Positions 31,942 through 40,396 of a stretch of DNA of 63,537 nt are shown one piece after another. Position 1 is the first letter of the stretch, and each line of letters begins with the position of its first letter. The notes under the pieces were generated by a model. It searched no databases. It was not told where the DNA came from and saw nothing but the letters and a program-made list of their open reading frames with translations. The DNA lies in contig CBFIBQ010000019.1 in the NCBI GenBank assembly GCA_965660875.1, forward strand, positions 1 to 63,537, in the 5' to 3' direction. Both the position numbers and the translations under genes were made by a program. The DNA comes from UBA6770 sp965660875. GTDB lineage: Bacteria > Bacteroidota > Bacteroidia > Flavobacteriales_G > Salibacteraceae.

Positions 31942-33239
31942 TACCTTCCTATGCTAAAATAGTTGAAACCACGGTCATTCATATCCTCGGTATCGTAGAG
32001 GTTTCGCCCGTCAAATATTGCTTTAGAGCTTATTTCCGATAGTAGAATATTAAAGTCTGGCGTCCTAAAAACCTGCCATTCTGTACAAATCATTAGGGCA
32101 TGACAACCTTTAACAGCTTCGTTTTGATTGCTCGCAAAATGTATTTTATCTCCATAAATTGCTTTCACATTTTCCATTGCTTCAGGATCGAAAACTGTAA
32201 TTTCTGCACCTGTATCTAATAATAAATCAATATTATAAAGCGCTGGAGCTTCCCTTATATCGTCTGTGTTTGGTTTGAACGCGAGACCCCAAATTGCAAT
32301 TTTTTTGCCTTGTAAGTCTCCATTGAAGTACGACTTTAGACGCGGGAATAACTTTGTTTTTTGGTCTTGGTTCACATCCATTACTGAATGAAGAATTTTG
32401 AAATTATAATCAACTTCGTTGGAGGATTTTACTAAAGCTTGCACGTCCTTCGGAAAGCAGCTACCACCGTAACCAATTCCGGGAAATAGAAATCGTTTAC
32501 CAATTCTTGTGTCAGACCCCATGCCTATTCGCACTTGATCGACATCTGCACCCACTTTTTCGCAAATATTTGCGATTTCGTTCATGAAGGTGATTTTTGT
32601 AGCTAGAAAGGAGTTCGCAGCATACTTAGTGAGCTCTGCAGATTTTTCATCCATATAAATTATTGGATTTCCTTGCCTTACAAACGGTTTGTATAACTCA
32701 TCCATGTAATGCTTTGCCTTGTCTGAAGATAGTCCAATTACCACTCGGTCAGGCTTCATAAAATCATCTACGGCAAATCCTTCTCGTAAAAATTCTGGGT
32801 TGGAAACAACATCAAAATCGCAAGTCGCATTTTTCGCAACGGCTGTGATAACTTTTTCGGCAGTGCCTACCGGGACAGTACTTTTATCTATAATGATTTT
32901 ATAATCACTGATTAAATTTCCCAGTTCTTCTGCAACACCAAGAATGTAGGATAAGTCTGCTGACCCATCTTCGCCCGGAGGTGTTGGCAAAGCCAAGAAA
33001 ATATATAGACTTTCGTCTACCGCAGACTTCAAGTCGGTGGTAAAGCTCAAACGACCTTGAGCAATGTTTCTTTCGAATAACAATTCTAGGCCAGGTTCAT
33101 AAATAGGTACCTCACCATTTTTCATTTTTTCAACCTTGTTTGCATCAATGTCAACGCAAATCACATGGTTTCCAGTCTCAGCTAAACAAGTGCCTGTTAC
33201 TAATCCAACGTACCCAGTGCCTACTACAGCTACTTTCAT
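31941..33239 (-). CDS. ugd: UDP-glucose 6-dehydrogenase
   Basis: A 432-residue dehydrogenase. The NAD site is AVVGTGYVGLVTG. Other blocks are DKSTVPVGTAEKV, VSNPEFLREGFAVDDF, KYAANSFLATKITF and the catalytic cysteine in GIGYGGSCFPKD. It oxidises UDP-glucose to UDP-glucuronate in the cytoplasm. It lies 21 bp downstream of the aminotransferase gene and overlaps UXS by one base. It is distinct from the tviB-type dehydrogenase in the same operon. Confidence 0.95.
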   Translation of the reverse strand: MKVAVVGTGYVGLVTGTCLAETGNHVICVDIDANKVEKMKNGEVPIYEPGLELLFERNIAQGRLSFTTDLKSAVDESLYIFLALPTPPGEDGSADLSYILGVAEELGNLISDYKIIIDKSTVPVGTAEKVITAVAKNATCDFDVVSNPEFLREGFAVDDFMKPDRVVIGLSSDKAKHYMDELYKPFVRQGNPIIYMDEKSAELTKYAANSFLATKITFMNEIANICEKVGADVDQVRIGMGSDTRIGKRFLFPGIGYGGSCFPKDVQALVKSSNEVDYNFKILHSVMDVNQDQKTKLFPRLKSYFNGDLQGKKIAIWGLAFKPNTDDIREAPALYNIDLLLDTGAEITVFDPEAMENVKAIYGDKIHFASNQNEAVKGCHALMICTEWQVFRTPDFNILLSEISSKAIFDGRNLYDTEDMNDRGFNYFSIGR

Positions 33240-33260
33240 TTATTAATATGCTTTAAAAAG

Positions 33261-34391
33261 TTATTTATCTAAAAACTCAATTACAGAGCTTGTGATATGT
33301 TCAAGTTGTTCTTCTGTCAATTCCGTATGCATGGGAAGTGAAATCACTTTTAGCTTTAAAAAATCGGTATTTTCCAAAGCAACCCTGTGTTCAAATCGGC
33401 CTTCAAAAGATTTTTGTTCATGCACCGGAAGTGGATAATAAATATTCGAGGGAATACCTTTAGAATTTAAGTGCTTCATCAACTCATCGCGATCAACGCC
33501 ATTTAGAATTAGGGTATATTGGTGAAACCCATGATCCGAGTATTCCGCTATTCTTGGAACCGTTAGCTCTGGTCGCTCAGAAAAAGCATCACTGTAATAT
33601 TGGGCAGCCGTATTACGGTCTGACAAATACGTGTCTAAGTGTTTAAGTTTTATTCTCAAAATGGCTGCTTGAATCGAGTCTAAACGACTATTTACACCAA
33701 TAACGTCGTGGTAATACCTTTTGCTTTGACCATGATTGGCTACCATTCTTAATTGCTTTGCTAGCGCATCATCATTAGTCATTATAGCTCCACCGTCTCC
33801 ATAACATCCCAAGTTTTTCGAAGGGAAAAATGAAGTAGTACCCACCGTTCCAATAGTGCCCGCTTTTTTGGTAGAACCATCATTGCTGGTGTAATTTGAA
33901 CCTATACCCTGGGCGGTGTCTTCAATAACAGGAATGTTATGTGCGTTAGCAATTTCCATGATCTGATCCATTGGTGCACAATGACCGTACAAATGCACGG
34001 GGACAATTGCTTTAGTTTTTGGAGTTATGGCTGCCTTTAGCGATTCGGGGTCCATGCAAAACGTTTCGGTATCTACATCCACAAAAACAGGTGTAAGGTT
34101 TAATAAGCCAATCACTTCTGCCGTTGCTATGTATGTAAAGCTAGGTGATATAACTTCATCTCCAGGTTTTAAACCTAAGGCCATTAATGCAATTTGCAAT
34201 GCATCGGTTCCGTTAGCACATGGAATTACGTGCTTGACGTCTAAGTATTGCTCAAATTCGGACTGGAACGCTTTTACTTCTGGTCCGTTAATAAATGCGG
34301 TTGATTTTAATACGTTTAGGACAGCAGTGTTTACCTCATTTTCAATCTTTTCGTACTGAGTTTTAAGGTCAACTAGTTGTAGATTTTTCAT
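33261..34391 (-). CDS. DegT/DnrJ/EryC1 sugar aminotransferase (WbpE-like)
   Basis: A 376-residue PLP enzyme, first gene of the nucleotide-sugar operon. Features: GPEVKAFQSEFEQYL, CANGTDALQIALMAL (cofactor phosphate), VHLYGHCAPMD, EDTAQGIGS and the Schiff-base lysine in FFPSKNLGCYGDGGA. It resembles WbpE/WlbC, which transaminates UDP-2-acetamido-3-oxo-glucuronate. The needed 3-dehydrogenase (WbpB/WlbA) is not seen in the window. I start it at the ATG at 34391; the codon before is TTG. A divergent barrel gene starts 67 bp away. Confidence 0.88.
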   Translation of the reverse strand: MKNLQLVDLKTQYEKIENEVNTAVLNVLKSTAFINGPEVKAFQSEFEQYLDVKHVIPCANGTDALQIALMALGLKPGDEVISPSFTYIATAEVIGLLNLTPVFVDVDTETFCMDPESLKAAITPKTKAIVPVHLYGHCAPMDQIMEIANAHNIPVIEDTAQGIGSNYTSNDGSTKKAGTIGTVGTTSFFPSKNLGCYGDGGAIMTNDDALAKQLRMVANHGQSKRYYHDVIGVNSRLDSIQAAILRIKLKHLDTYLSDRNTAAQYYSDAFSERPELTVPRIAEYSDHGFHQYTLILNGVDRDELMKHLNSKGIPSNIYYPLPVHEQKSFEGRFEHRVALENTDFLKLKVISLPMHTELTEEQLEHITSSVIEFLDK

Positions 34392-34427
34392 CAAATTTTG
34401 TTGCGTAAAATAAAGTGCGAATATAAT

Positions 34428-34435
34428 TAAATTTG
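34428..34435 (+). promoter_or_regulatory. Promoter -7 box (TAaaTTTG) upstream of the barrel-waaA-crcB genes
   Basis: An exact TAnnTTTG match followed by CAG, 23 bp before the proposed TTG start of the beta-barrel gene. TTG triplets lie about 24 nt upstream at 34401, near the -33 position. Confidence 0.55.
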
Positions 34436-34458
34436 CAGCCTCAAAAGCTCACAAACAG

Positions 34459-35250
34459 TTGAAAAACCCGACATTGAAAATCCTAAAGAAAGTCAATTTT
34501 TATGCAGTAATAGGCGCGTTTTTGGGCTTGTCATTCTTTAGTCAATCGTTTGCTCAAAAAAGTATTTCTGACTCTGCCATAAGTGTTTCTCATATTGATT
34601 TTAATTACAGTTTTCAAATTCCTAGTGGTGACTTAGCGAATAGGTTTGGTTTTTTTCATGGTGTGGGAGGTGGATATTTTTTTAAGACTAAAAGTAATTA
34701 TGAGTTTGGTGCAGACGCAATTTTTCTATTTGGAAACCAAATTCGTGAGCGAACCATTATTGATAATTTGCTGACCAGTACAAACACTGTTTTGGATAGA
34801 GATGGAAACGCTGCTGATTTGTTGGTTTCACTAAGAGGTTGGCAAGTTAGAGCAAACGTAGGTAAGGTGTTCTCATTTGGAAAGCCCAATGATAATTCCG
34901 GTATAATTGCTCGTTTGGGCATAGGAATGATGCAGCATAAAATGCGCGTGGAAGACAGGCAAGTAAATACACCACAATTGGCATGGCCTTATCAACGCGG
35001 ATACGATAGAATGACAAATGGTTTTCTTTGTTCTCAATTTGTTGGTTATCAAATCTTTAGTAATACTAAGTTGGTGAACTTTTATGTTGGCCTTGAATTT
35101 AATCAAGCGTTTACTCAAAATAGAAGACCGTATAATTTCAGTGAAAAGAGAGAAGATAACTCCAGTCGTTTTGATGCTAGCACGGGCATTAAAGTAGGTT
35201 GGATGATACCGATTTATAAACGCGCTCCCAAAGAGTTTTACTTCCAGTAG
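34459..35250 (+). CDS. Outer-membrane beta-barrel protein, unknown function
   Basis: A protein of about 263 residues. The signal peptide (FYAVIGAFLGLSFFSQSFAQ) ends in SFAQ, and the rest is strand-like sequence with many Gly and aromatic residues. I do not recognise the family. There is no ATG before the signal peptide. The start must be one of two TTG codons, 34459 (MKNPTLKILKK) or 34474 (MKILKK), both followed by lysines. waaA follows directly; the two may be co-transcribed from the promoter at 34428. Confidence 0.7.
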   Translation: MKNPTLKILKKVNFYAVIGAFLGLSFFSQSFAQKSISDSAISVSHIDFNYSFQIPSGDLANRFGFFHGVGGGYFFKTKSNYEFGADAIFLFGNQIRERTIIDNLLTSTNTVLDRDGNAADLLVSLRGWQVRANVGKVFSFGKPNDNSGIIARLGIGMMQHKMRVEDRQVNTPQLAWPYQRGYDRMTNGFLCSQFVGYQIFSNTKLVNFYVGLEFNQAFTQNRRPYNFSEKREDNSSRFDASTGIKVGWMIPIYKRAPKEFYFQ

Positions 35251-35291
35251 CTATCAGGTTTCTTTATTCAATAATAGTAGCCTCATATGGC

Positions 35292-36497
35292 ATGCTGATA
35301 AAAATAGCTGCAACTTTTGGTAACCCAAAAGCGCAGCATTGGGTTGCCGGTAGAAAGAATTGGGAGAGTAAGCTGCTATTGGCATTGGCCGACAATGAAA
35401 AGCCAGTTATTTGGATTCATGCTTCTTCAACCGGCGAGTTTGAACAAGGTAGAACTGTATTGGAAGGTTTAAGTAAGAAAAACAGTGACCACTATTTCCT
35501 GCTAACGTTTTTTTCTCCTAGTGGTTATGAGGTTTACAAGAATTATAAGTACGTAGATTCGGTACATTACCTTCCTCTTGATAGTGCTTCAAATGCGAAA
35601 CGATTTATTTCTTGCGTTGAACCAAAACTTGCATTATTTATTAAGTATGAATTTTGGTACTATTACTTTAAAGAATTGACGGATAGAGAGGTGCCACTGT
35701 TTTTGGTATCCGCCATCTTCAATAAGGATCATATGTTTTTTAAATGGTACGGAAGTCTGTATCGCCCTGTTTTACAGCAACCCACAATGTTTTTTGTCCA
35801 AGATGAAGTAACCAATGATTTGCTAAAACAATCAGAAGTAAAGAACACAACTATAACTGGAGATACGCGAATAGATAGTGTAATTGAGGTTCGTGAACAA
35901 ATGGAAGGCAATGCTTCTGTGGAGCAATTTTTATTGGGTACAAAAGCTCCTGTGTTTGGCAGTTACTGGGAAGAAGAAGAAAAGTACCTAGTGAATTGGT
36001 TGAATTCCGGAATTTACTTAGGTAAGGTAATTATTGCCCCACATGAGATAAAAGAGGAGCAGATGACGTCTTTAATTGAGTCACTTCAAGTGAAGGTCCT
36101 GCGTTACACCCAATCTGATTCTTGGGAAGATGTCGATAAGGCTCAAGTGCTTATAATTGATTGTGTTGGCATTTTGAAGCAGATTTATAGGTATGCCTCG
36201 TGGTCATTTATTGGGGGAGGCTTTGTGGACGGAATTCATAATATTCTGGAGCCTGCTGTTTTCGGTGTTCCAATTATTATTGGTCCGAATTATCAAAAGT
36301 TTAAAGAAGCCATTGATTTAATAGAACAGGGTGGTGTGGTTTCAGTGAATAGCTACGAAGACTTTATTGAGGAGTCTACCAAGCTTATGAACTCAAAGAC
36401 AATTGAGGAGCGTTCAGAAATCTGTACAAGATATATTGACAATAATAAGGGGGCGACAAAAAAGGTGTTGGAATATTTAAACCCATATTTAAATTGA
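35292..36497 (+). CDS. waaA: 3-deoxy-D-manno-octulosonic acid (Kdo) transferase
   Basis: A 401-residue GT-B enzyme that adds Kdo to lipid IVA. Blocks: WIHASSTGEFEQGR (with the catalytic Glu), LTFFSPSGYEVYKNY, FIKYEFWYYYF, GDTRIDSV and the C-terminal IGGGFVDGIHNILEPAVFGV. The only ordinary start codon is the ATG at 35292. However, the conserved membrane-anchoring N-terminus continues in frame upstream (RFLYSIIVASYG, 35256-35291) and would begin at an ATC at 35253, two bases after the stop of the previous gene. The true protein probably includes these 13 residues. It overlaps crcB by 4 bp. Confidence 0.92.
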   Translation: MLIKIAATFGNPKAQHWVAGRKNWESKLLLALADNEKPVIWIHASSTGEFEQGRTVLEGLSKKNSDHYFLLTFFSPSGYEVYKNYKYVDSVHYLPLDSASNAKRFISCVEPKLALFIKYEFWYYYFKELTDREVPLFLVSAIFNKDHMFFKWYGSLYRPVLQQPTMFFVQDEVTNDLLKQSEVKNTTITGDTRIDSVIEVREQMEGNASVEQFLLGTKAPVFGSYWEEEEKYLVNWLNSGIYLGKVIIAPHEIKEEQMTSLIESLQVKVLRYTQSDSWEDVDKAQVLIIDCVGILKQIYRYASWSFIGGGFVDGIHNILEPAVFGVPIIIGPNYQKFKEAIDLIEQGGVVSVNSYEDFIEESTKLMNSKTIEERSEICTRYIDNNKGATKKVLEYLNPYLN

Positions 36498-36856
36498 ATT
36501 ATTTACTTGTTTTTATTGGTGGAGGATTTGGGAGCGTTATGCGCTTTGTCATAGCTAGGAATTTCCCTTATCAAATCACAACTTACCCATGGCTGAGCAC
36601 TTTTTCTGTTAATGCTTTGGGATCTTTTTTTCTCGGAATTATGGCCGCATATGCTTTAAAAAACGACTCCTCCCAGTCTGGAGTGGTTGTTTTTTTAACG
36701 GTAGGTTTTTGTGGTGGATTTACAACCTTCTCAACCTTTTCGTTGGAATTGTTTCAATTACTAAAAACAGGAATGTTGGTTCAGGCGTTTGTATATTTCC
36801 TTGCTTCAATTGCCATTTCCGTAGGTTTACTGTTTTTAGGGTATCGGTTGATTTAA
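36494..36856 (+). CDS. crcB: Fluoride ion exporter CrcB (Fluc)
   Basis: A 120-residue protein with four hydrophobic segments. Family motifs: FIGGGFGSVMRF, STFSVNALGSFFLGI and VGFCGGFTTFSTFSLE. Fluc channels form antiparallel dimers that export fluoride. The start is TTG at 36494, overlapping the waaA TGA stop (TTGA). There is no fluoride riboswitch upstream, as the gene is embedded in the waaA transcript. The convergent GNAT gene begins 5 bp after its stop. Confidence 0.93.
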   Translation: MNYLLVFIGGGFGSVMRFVIARNFPYQITTYPWLSTFSVNALGSFFLGIMAAYALKNDSSQSGVVVFLTVGFCGGFTTFSTFSLELFQLLKTGMLVQAFVYFLASIAISVGLLFLGYRLI

Positions 36857-36861
36857 TTGAA

Positions 36862-37380
36862 TTACAACTTTTTAAGCATCACATGATTTGGATTGGTGTG
36901 TGTTTCTGAAATTTGGAAGTCATGGCTTCCTATTATTTTGAAAGCATTGCGCTTGTAAAATTGAACGGCTTTTTCGTTTTCCGTCCAAACGTAAAGCCAG
37001 ATGAACTCTTGCTTATGTTGTACAGCTAATTCAATGTTATGTTGTAGTAGTAATTTTCCTAAGCCTTTGTGATAAAAACGCTCTAAAATGTACAAGCGTT
37101 CTAGTTTGGTAACCCTATTAGAGCTTATGTTTTTTTGAGGCGAGTTGAGCGAAATTTTTGAGTACCCAATTACAGCTTTATCTTGCATTAGCAAATGAAA
37201 CACGTTTTGTTCTTCATTCAGTTCTTTTGCGAATTGGTCTACTGTAAGGTAATTAGAAATGTATCGGTCAATATCTTTTTCTGATGCACTGGTTCCGTGA
37301 GATTGACGGAATGTTTTAACGGCAACTTCAACTGTTTCTTCTACAGAAGCTTTATAAAGTAGTTTAATTTCAAAAGCCAT
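36862..37380 (-). CDS. GNAT-family N-acetyltransferase
   Basis: A 172-residue GNAT protein. The acetyl-CoA-binding motif A is LYILERFYHKGLGKLLLQH, followed by IWLYVWTENEKAVQFYKRNAF, the usual motif B region. The substrate is unknown; the pattern resembles peptide or small-molecule amine acetyltransferases. I chose the ATG at 37380. A longer reading frame runs upstream through the tRNA-Leu gene and its terminator and is not credible. It converges on crcB. Confidence 0.8.
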   Translation of the reverse strand: MAFEIKLLYKASVEETVEVAVKTFRQSHGTSASEKDIDRYISNYLTVDQFAKELNEEQNVFHLLMQDKAVIGYSKISLNSPQKNISSNRVTKLERLYILERFYHKGLGKLLLQHNIELAVQHKQEFIWLYVWTENEKAVQFYKRNAFKIIGSHDFQISETHTNPNHVMLKKL

Positions 37381-37408
37381 ATTCCGTTGCTGCGTTGAAT
37401 AGAGTAAC

Positions 37409-37442
37409 CAATAAAAAAGCCTCTCAAATTTGAGAGGCTTTT
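37409..37442 (-). terminator. Terminator after tRNA-Leu (28-bp perfect palindrome)
   Basis: AAAAGCCTCTCAAA and TTTGAGAGGCTTTT form a perfect palindrome (37415-37442), continued by more T on the minus strand. It starts two bases after the 3' end of tRNA-Leu and ends the tRNA transcript. Confidence 0.85.
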
Positions 37443-37443
37443 G

Positions 37444-37528
37444 TACCCGGAGCCGGGATCGAACCGGCACGGCCACAATGGCCACAGGATTTTAAGTCCT
37501 GCGTGTCTACCAATTCCACCACCCGGGC
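37444..37528 (-). tRNA. tRNA-Leu (anticodon UAA)
   Basis: An 85-nt class II tRNA. The acceptor stem GCCCGGG pairs with TCCGGGT with G-U pairs at both ends, and the discriminator is A. The anticodon loop CTTAAAA is closed by CAGGA/TCCTG and gives UAA. A long variable arm (GGCC...GGCC) and the T arm GCCGG-TTCGATC-CCGGC follow. CCA is not encoded. It lies downstream of tRNA-Gly in the same transcript. Confidence 0.95.
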
Positions 37529-37572
37529 GTGATGAACACTTTTTGAAACATTCACTAAGCGTGAAAATATTC

Positions 37573-37592
37573 GAGGCTGCCAAAGCAGCCTC
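37573..37592 (-). terminator. Stem-loop between tRNA-Gly and tRNA-Leu
   Basis: GAGGCTGC and GCAGCCTC form an 8-bp GC-rich stem with a 4-nt loop, 8 nt after tRNA-Gly. On the minus strand the following sequence is GAATATTTT, a weak T-tract; the better T-run is on the plus strand. It may attenuate read-through or be a processing signal. Confidence 0.4.
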
Positions 37593-37599
37593 TTTTTAG

Positions 37600-37672
<73 letters not shown>

Positions 37673-37682
37673 AATCGGGCGA

Positions 37683-37712
37683 CAAAATTATATAAAATAA
37701 CCACCTATCAAA
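37683..37712 (-). promoter_or_regulatory. Promoter of the tRNA-Gly/tRNA-Leu operon (TTTG - 18 nt - TAatTTTG)
   Basis: On the minus strand a -33 TTTG (37712-37709) and an exact -7 box TAatTTTG (37690-37683) are 18 nt apart. The tRNA-Gly 5' end lies 10 nt after the -7 box, as expected. The promoter is squeezed between the mutS stop and the tRNA. Confidence 0.75.
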
Positions 37713-37718
37713 GGTTTT

Positions 37719-40313
37719 TTAGCCGTTCAATAAACTTTTTATTTCATTGAGTTTTAGTAAGGCTTGCACTGGGGTAAGCGTATCTATATCGGTTTCAATC
37801 AGTTCATCTTTAATTTGTGATAGAGTGGGGTCGTCCAATTGAAATATACTCATTTGAACATCAGGCTCTATGGTCATATTCTTATCGCCCTTGGAGCTAT
37901 TTGATTCAAGTGTAGATAGAACTTTGTTGGCTTTAGTAATTACTTTGGAAGGCATACCGGCCATCTTGGCTACATGGATGCCAAAACTATGCTCACTGCC
38001 ACCTGGAACCAGCTTTCTCAGAAAGATGATTTGTTTTAAGTGTTCCTTAATGGAGACGTTGTAGTTTTTTATTCGCTTGTGGCTTTTGCACATATCATTC
38101 AATTCGTGATAGTGCGTTGCAAAAAGTGTTTTAGGACAGCCTTTGTGGTTATGCAAATATTCTGCAATGGCCCAAGCTATTGAAATGCCATCGTATGTAC
38201 TCGTTCCTCTTCCTATTTCGTCCAAAATTATTAGGCTGCGGTCTGAAATGTTATTCAAGATACTAGCAGTTTCATTCATCTCAACCATAAAGGTTGATTC
38301 CCCTTGAGAGATATTGTCACTTGCACCTACACGGGTGAAAATTTTGTCGACCAAACCTATTTCTGCAGCTTTTGCAGGAACAAAACTTCCAATCTGAGCC
38401 AACAATACAATCAATGCATTCTGCCTTAAATAAGCTGACTTACCGGCCATATTGGGTCCAGTAATCATGAGCAACTGTTGCGTGTTTCTATCCAGATAAA
38501 GGTCATTGGTTATATATTGCTCTCCAATGGGTAGCAGTTGTTCTATCACTGGGTGCCTGCCATCCTGGATAGCAATATTAAAGCCGTCATTAATTTTTGG
38601 CTGAGTATAGTGTTGGTTTATTGCTTGATTCGCAAATGAAAGTAAAGTATCTAATTGGGCTATTATTTCTGCATTTAGTTGAATGGCTTTTGTATGACCT
38701 GAAACTGCCGTTACTAAGTCGTTATAAATTTCCAATTCTAAAACGGCAATCTTTTCTTCAGCACCTAAAATTTTGGTCTCGTACGTCTTAAGTTCTTCGG
38801 TAATGTATCGCTCTGAATTGGTTAAAGTTTGCTTGCGCACCCAATTTTCGGGTACTTTGTTCTTGTGAGCATGAGTTACTTCTAAGTAGTAGCCAAAAAC
38901 ATTATTAAATCCAATTTTAAGACTAGATATGCCGGTTTCTTTTATTTCCTGTTCTTGGATTTTTAGTAAGTGATTTTTACCCGAATGCATTAGGTTTCTG
39001 AGTTCATCCAACTCTTCATCTATTCCCTCCGCAATAACGTTTCCTTTGGATAGTTGAGCCGGTGCTTCAGGTGAAAGGGTTTTGCCAATGCGTTTGGAAA
39101 TATCCTCGCATAAATTCAGCTGGTTGCCCATTTCTTTCAATGAGGTATTGTTTGAATTCAGTAGCTGTTTTTGTAACTCTGGAATTAATTTTAAAGTTTT
39201 GAAAAGGTATAGTAATTCCTTTGGATTTATCCGCCCAAAAGATGCTTTAGAAATGAGTCTTTCTAAATCTCCAATAGTTTTAAATTCGTTACCTAGCCAG
39301 CCCCTTAGATTGTCATTGTTTTGAAGCTCTGAAACGATATCCAGTCTTTTTTCAATGAGCGTCTTATCTTTTAAAGGCAGCGCAAGCCAGCGTTTTAATA
39401 AACGAGACCCCATAGGGGTAATGCATTTATTAATGGTATCAATTAGTGAATGCCCGCCTGAAGTTGTTGAGTTGAATACTTCTAGGTTTCGTATCGTAAA
39501 GCGATCCATCCAAACGTATTTATCGGACTCAATACGACTGATTTTTGTTATGTGTTGAATCTTATGATGTTCGGTTTCTTTCAAGTAAGAAAATATAGCA
39601 CCTGCTGAAACTATTGCGGCATCCATATCTTGGATACCATAACCTTTCAAGGAATTTGTTTCGAAATGCTCCTTTAAACGAGACTCTGCATTTTGAAAAT
39701 CAAAGGCCCATGCCTCCATAGGGAAGGTGTTGAAGCTTAACCCAAAATGCTCTTCAAATATTTGCTTCTTATTTCTTTGATATAATACTTCATTGGGTTC
39801 AAAGCTTTGCAGCAACTTATCTATATAAAGTGTGCTTCCTTCTGCTATTAAAAACTCCCCGGTTGAAATATCTAAAAAGGCCACTCCAGACTCTTTCTTA
39901 TCTATATAAATAGCTGCAAGAAAGTTATTTGTGTTTTGGTTGTAGGTTTTGTCGTTATAAGAAACTCCTGGCGTAACAAGTTCTGTTACACCCCGCTTTA
40001 CAATAGTTTTTGTTTGTTTTGGATCTTCGAGCTGGTCACAAATAGCCACTCGTTCGCCAGCTCGAACAAGTTTTGGTAAATAGGTGTCTAGAGAATGGTG
40101 CGGGAAGCCAGCTAATTCAATATGAGAAGCTGCGCCATTCTTTCTTTTGGTGAGTATGATTCCAAGAATTTTTGACGCTTTTATGGCATCACTGCCAAAG
40201 GTTTCGTAAAAATCACCAACTCTAAATAAAAGCAGCGCAGTAGGGTGCTTCGATTTAATTTGGTTGTACTGTTTCATGAGCGGAGTTTCGCTCGTTTTTT
40301 TACTTTTTGCCAA
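37719..40313 (-). CDS. mutS: DNA mismatch repair protein MutS
   Basis: An 864-residue MutS. The N-terminal mismatch-recognition motif is FRVGDFYETFGSDA (Phe and Glu of the F-x-E motif). The ATPase domain has Walker A GPNMAGKSAYLRQ, STFMVEMNETASIL, Walker B LIILDEIGRGTSTYDG and the FATHYHEL motif. It recognises mismatches and recruits MutL. It is MutS1, not the MutS2 type, as the full mismatch-binding domain is present. It stands alone on its strand, followed by the two tRNA genes. Confidence 0.97.
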   Translation of the reverse strand: MAKSKKTSETPLMKQYNQIKSKHPTALLLFRVGDFYETFGSDAIKASKILGIILTKRKNGAASHIELAGFPHHSLDTYLPKLVRAGERVAICDQLEDPKQTKTIVKRGVTELVTPGVSYNDKTYNQNTNNFLAAIYIDKKESGVAFLDISTGEFLIAEGSTLYIDKLLQSFEPNEVLYQRNKKQIFEEHFGLSFNTFPMEAWAFDFQNAESRLKEHFETNSLKGYGIQDMDAAIVSAGAIFSYLKETEHHKIQHITKISRIESDKYVWMDRFTIRNLEVFNSTTSGGHSLIDTINKCITPMGSRLLKRWLALPLKDKTLIEKRLDIVSELQNNDNLRGWLGNEFKTIGDLERLISKASFGRINPKELLYLFKTLKLIPELQKQLLNSNNTSLKEMGNQLNLCEDISKRIGKTLSPEAPAQLSKGNVIAEGIDEELDELRNLMHSGKNHLLKIQEQEIKETGISSLKIGFNNVFGYYLEVTHAHKNKVPENWVRKQTLTNSERYITEELKTYETKILGAEEKIAVLELEIYNDLVTAVSGHTKAIQLNAEIIAQLDTLLSFANQAINQHYTQPKINDGFNIAIQDGRHPVIEQLLPIGEQYITNDLYLDRNTQQLLMITGPNMAGKSAYLRQNALIVLLAQIGSFVPAKAAEIGLVDKIFTRVGASDNISQGESTFMVEMNETASILNNISDRSLIILDEIGRGTSTYDGISIAWAIAEYLHNHKGCPKTLFATHYHELNDMCKSHKRIKNYNVSIKEHLKQIIFLRKLVPGGSEHSFGIHVAKMAGMPSKVITKANKVLSTLESNSSKGDKNMTIEPDVQMSIFQLDDPTLSQIKDELIETDIDTLTPVQALLKLNEIKSLLNG

Positions 40314-40365
40314 CTTATCTCCAATGTTTGAAGCATCTAAATTAAGGACAGTTTATTCGGAAGGG

Positions 40366-40373
40366 TACCTTTG
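40366..40373 (+). promoter_or_regulatory. Promoter -7 box (TAccTTTG) of the SpoU methyltransferase gene
   Basis: An exact TAnnTTTG match followed by CAGC. The ATG lies 23 bp downstream. The region is divergent from mutS. Confidence 0.55.
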
Positions 40374-40396
40374 CAGCTTTATTGTTTTCATCAATT

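Noticed and set aside
36480..36500. Fluoride riboswitch for crcB
   Set aside because: The crcB start overlaps the waaA stop; there is no leader that could hold one.
37341..37583. ORF on the minus strand over the tRNA genes
   Set aside because: It reads through tRNA-Leu and its terminator; the same holds for the N-terminal extension of the GNAT gene beyond 37380.
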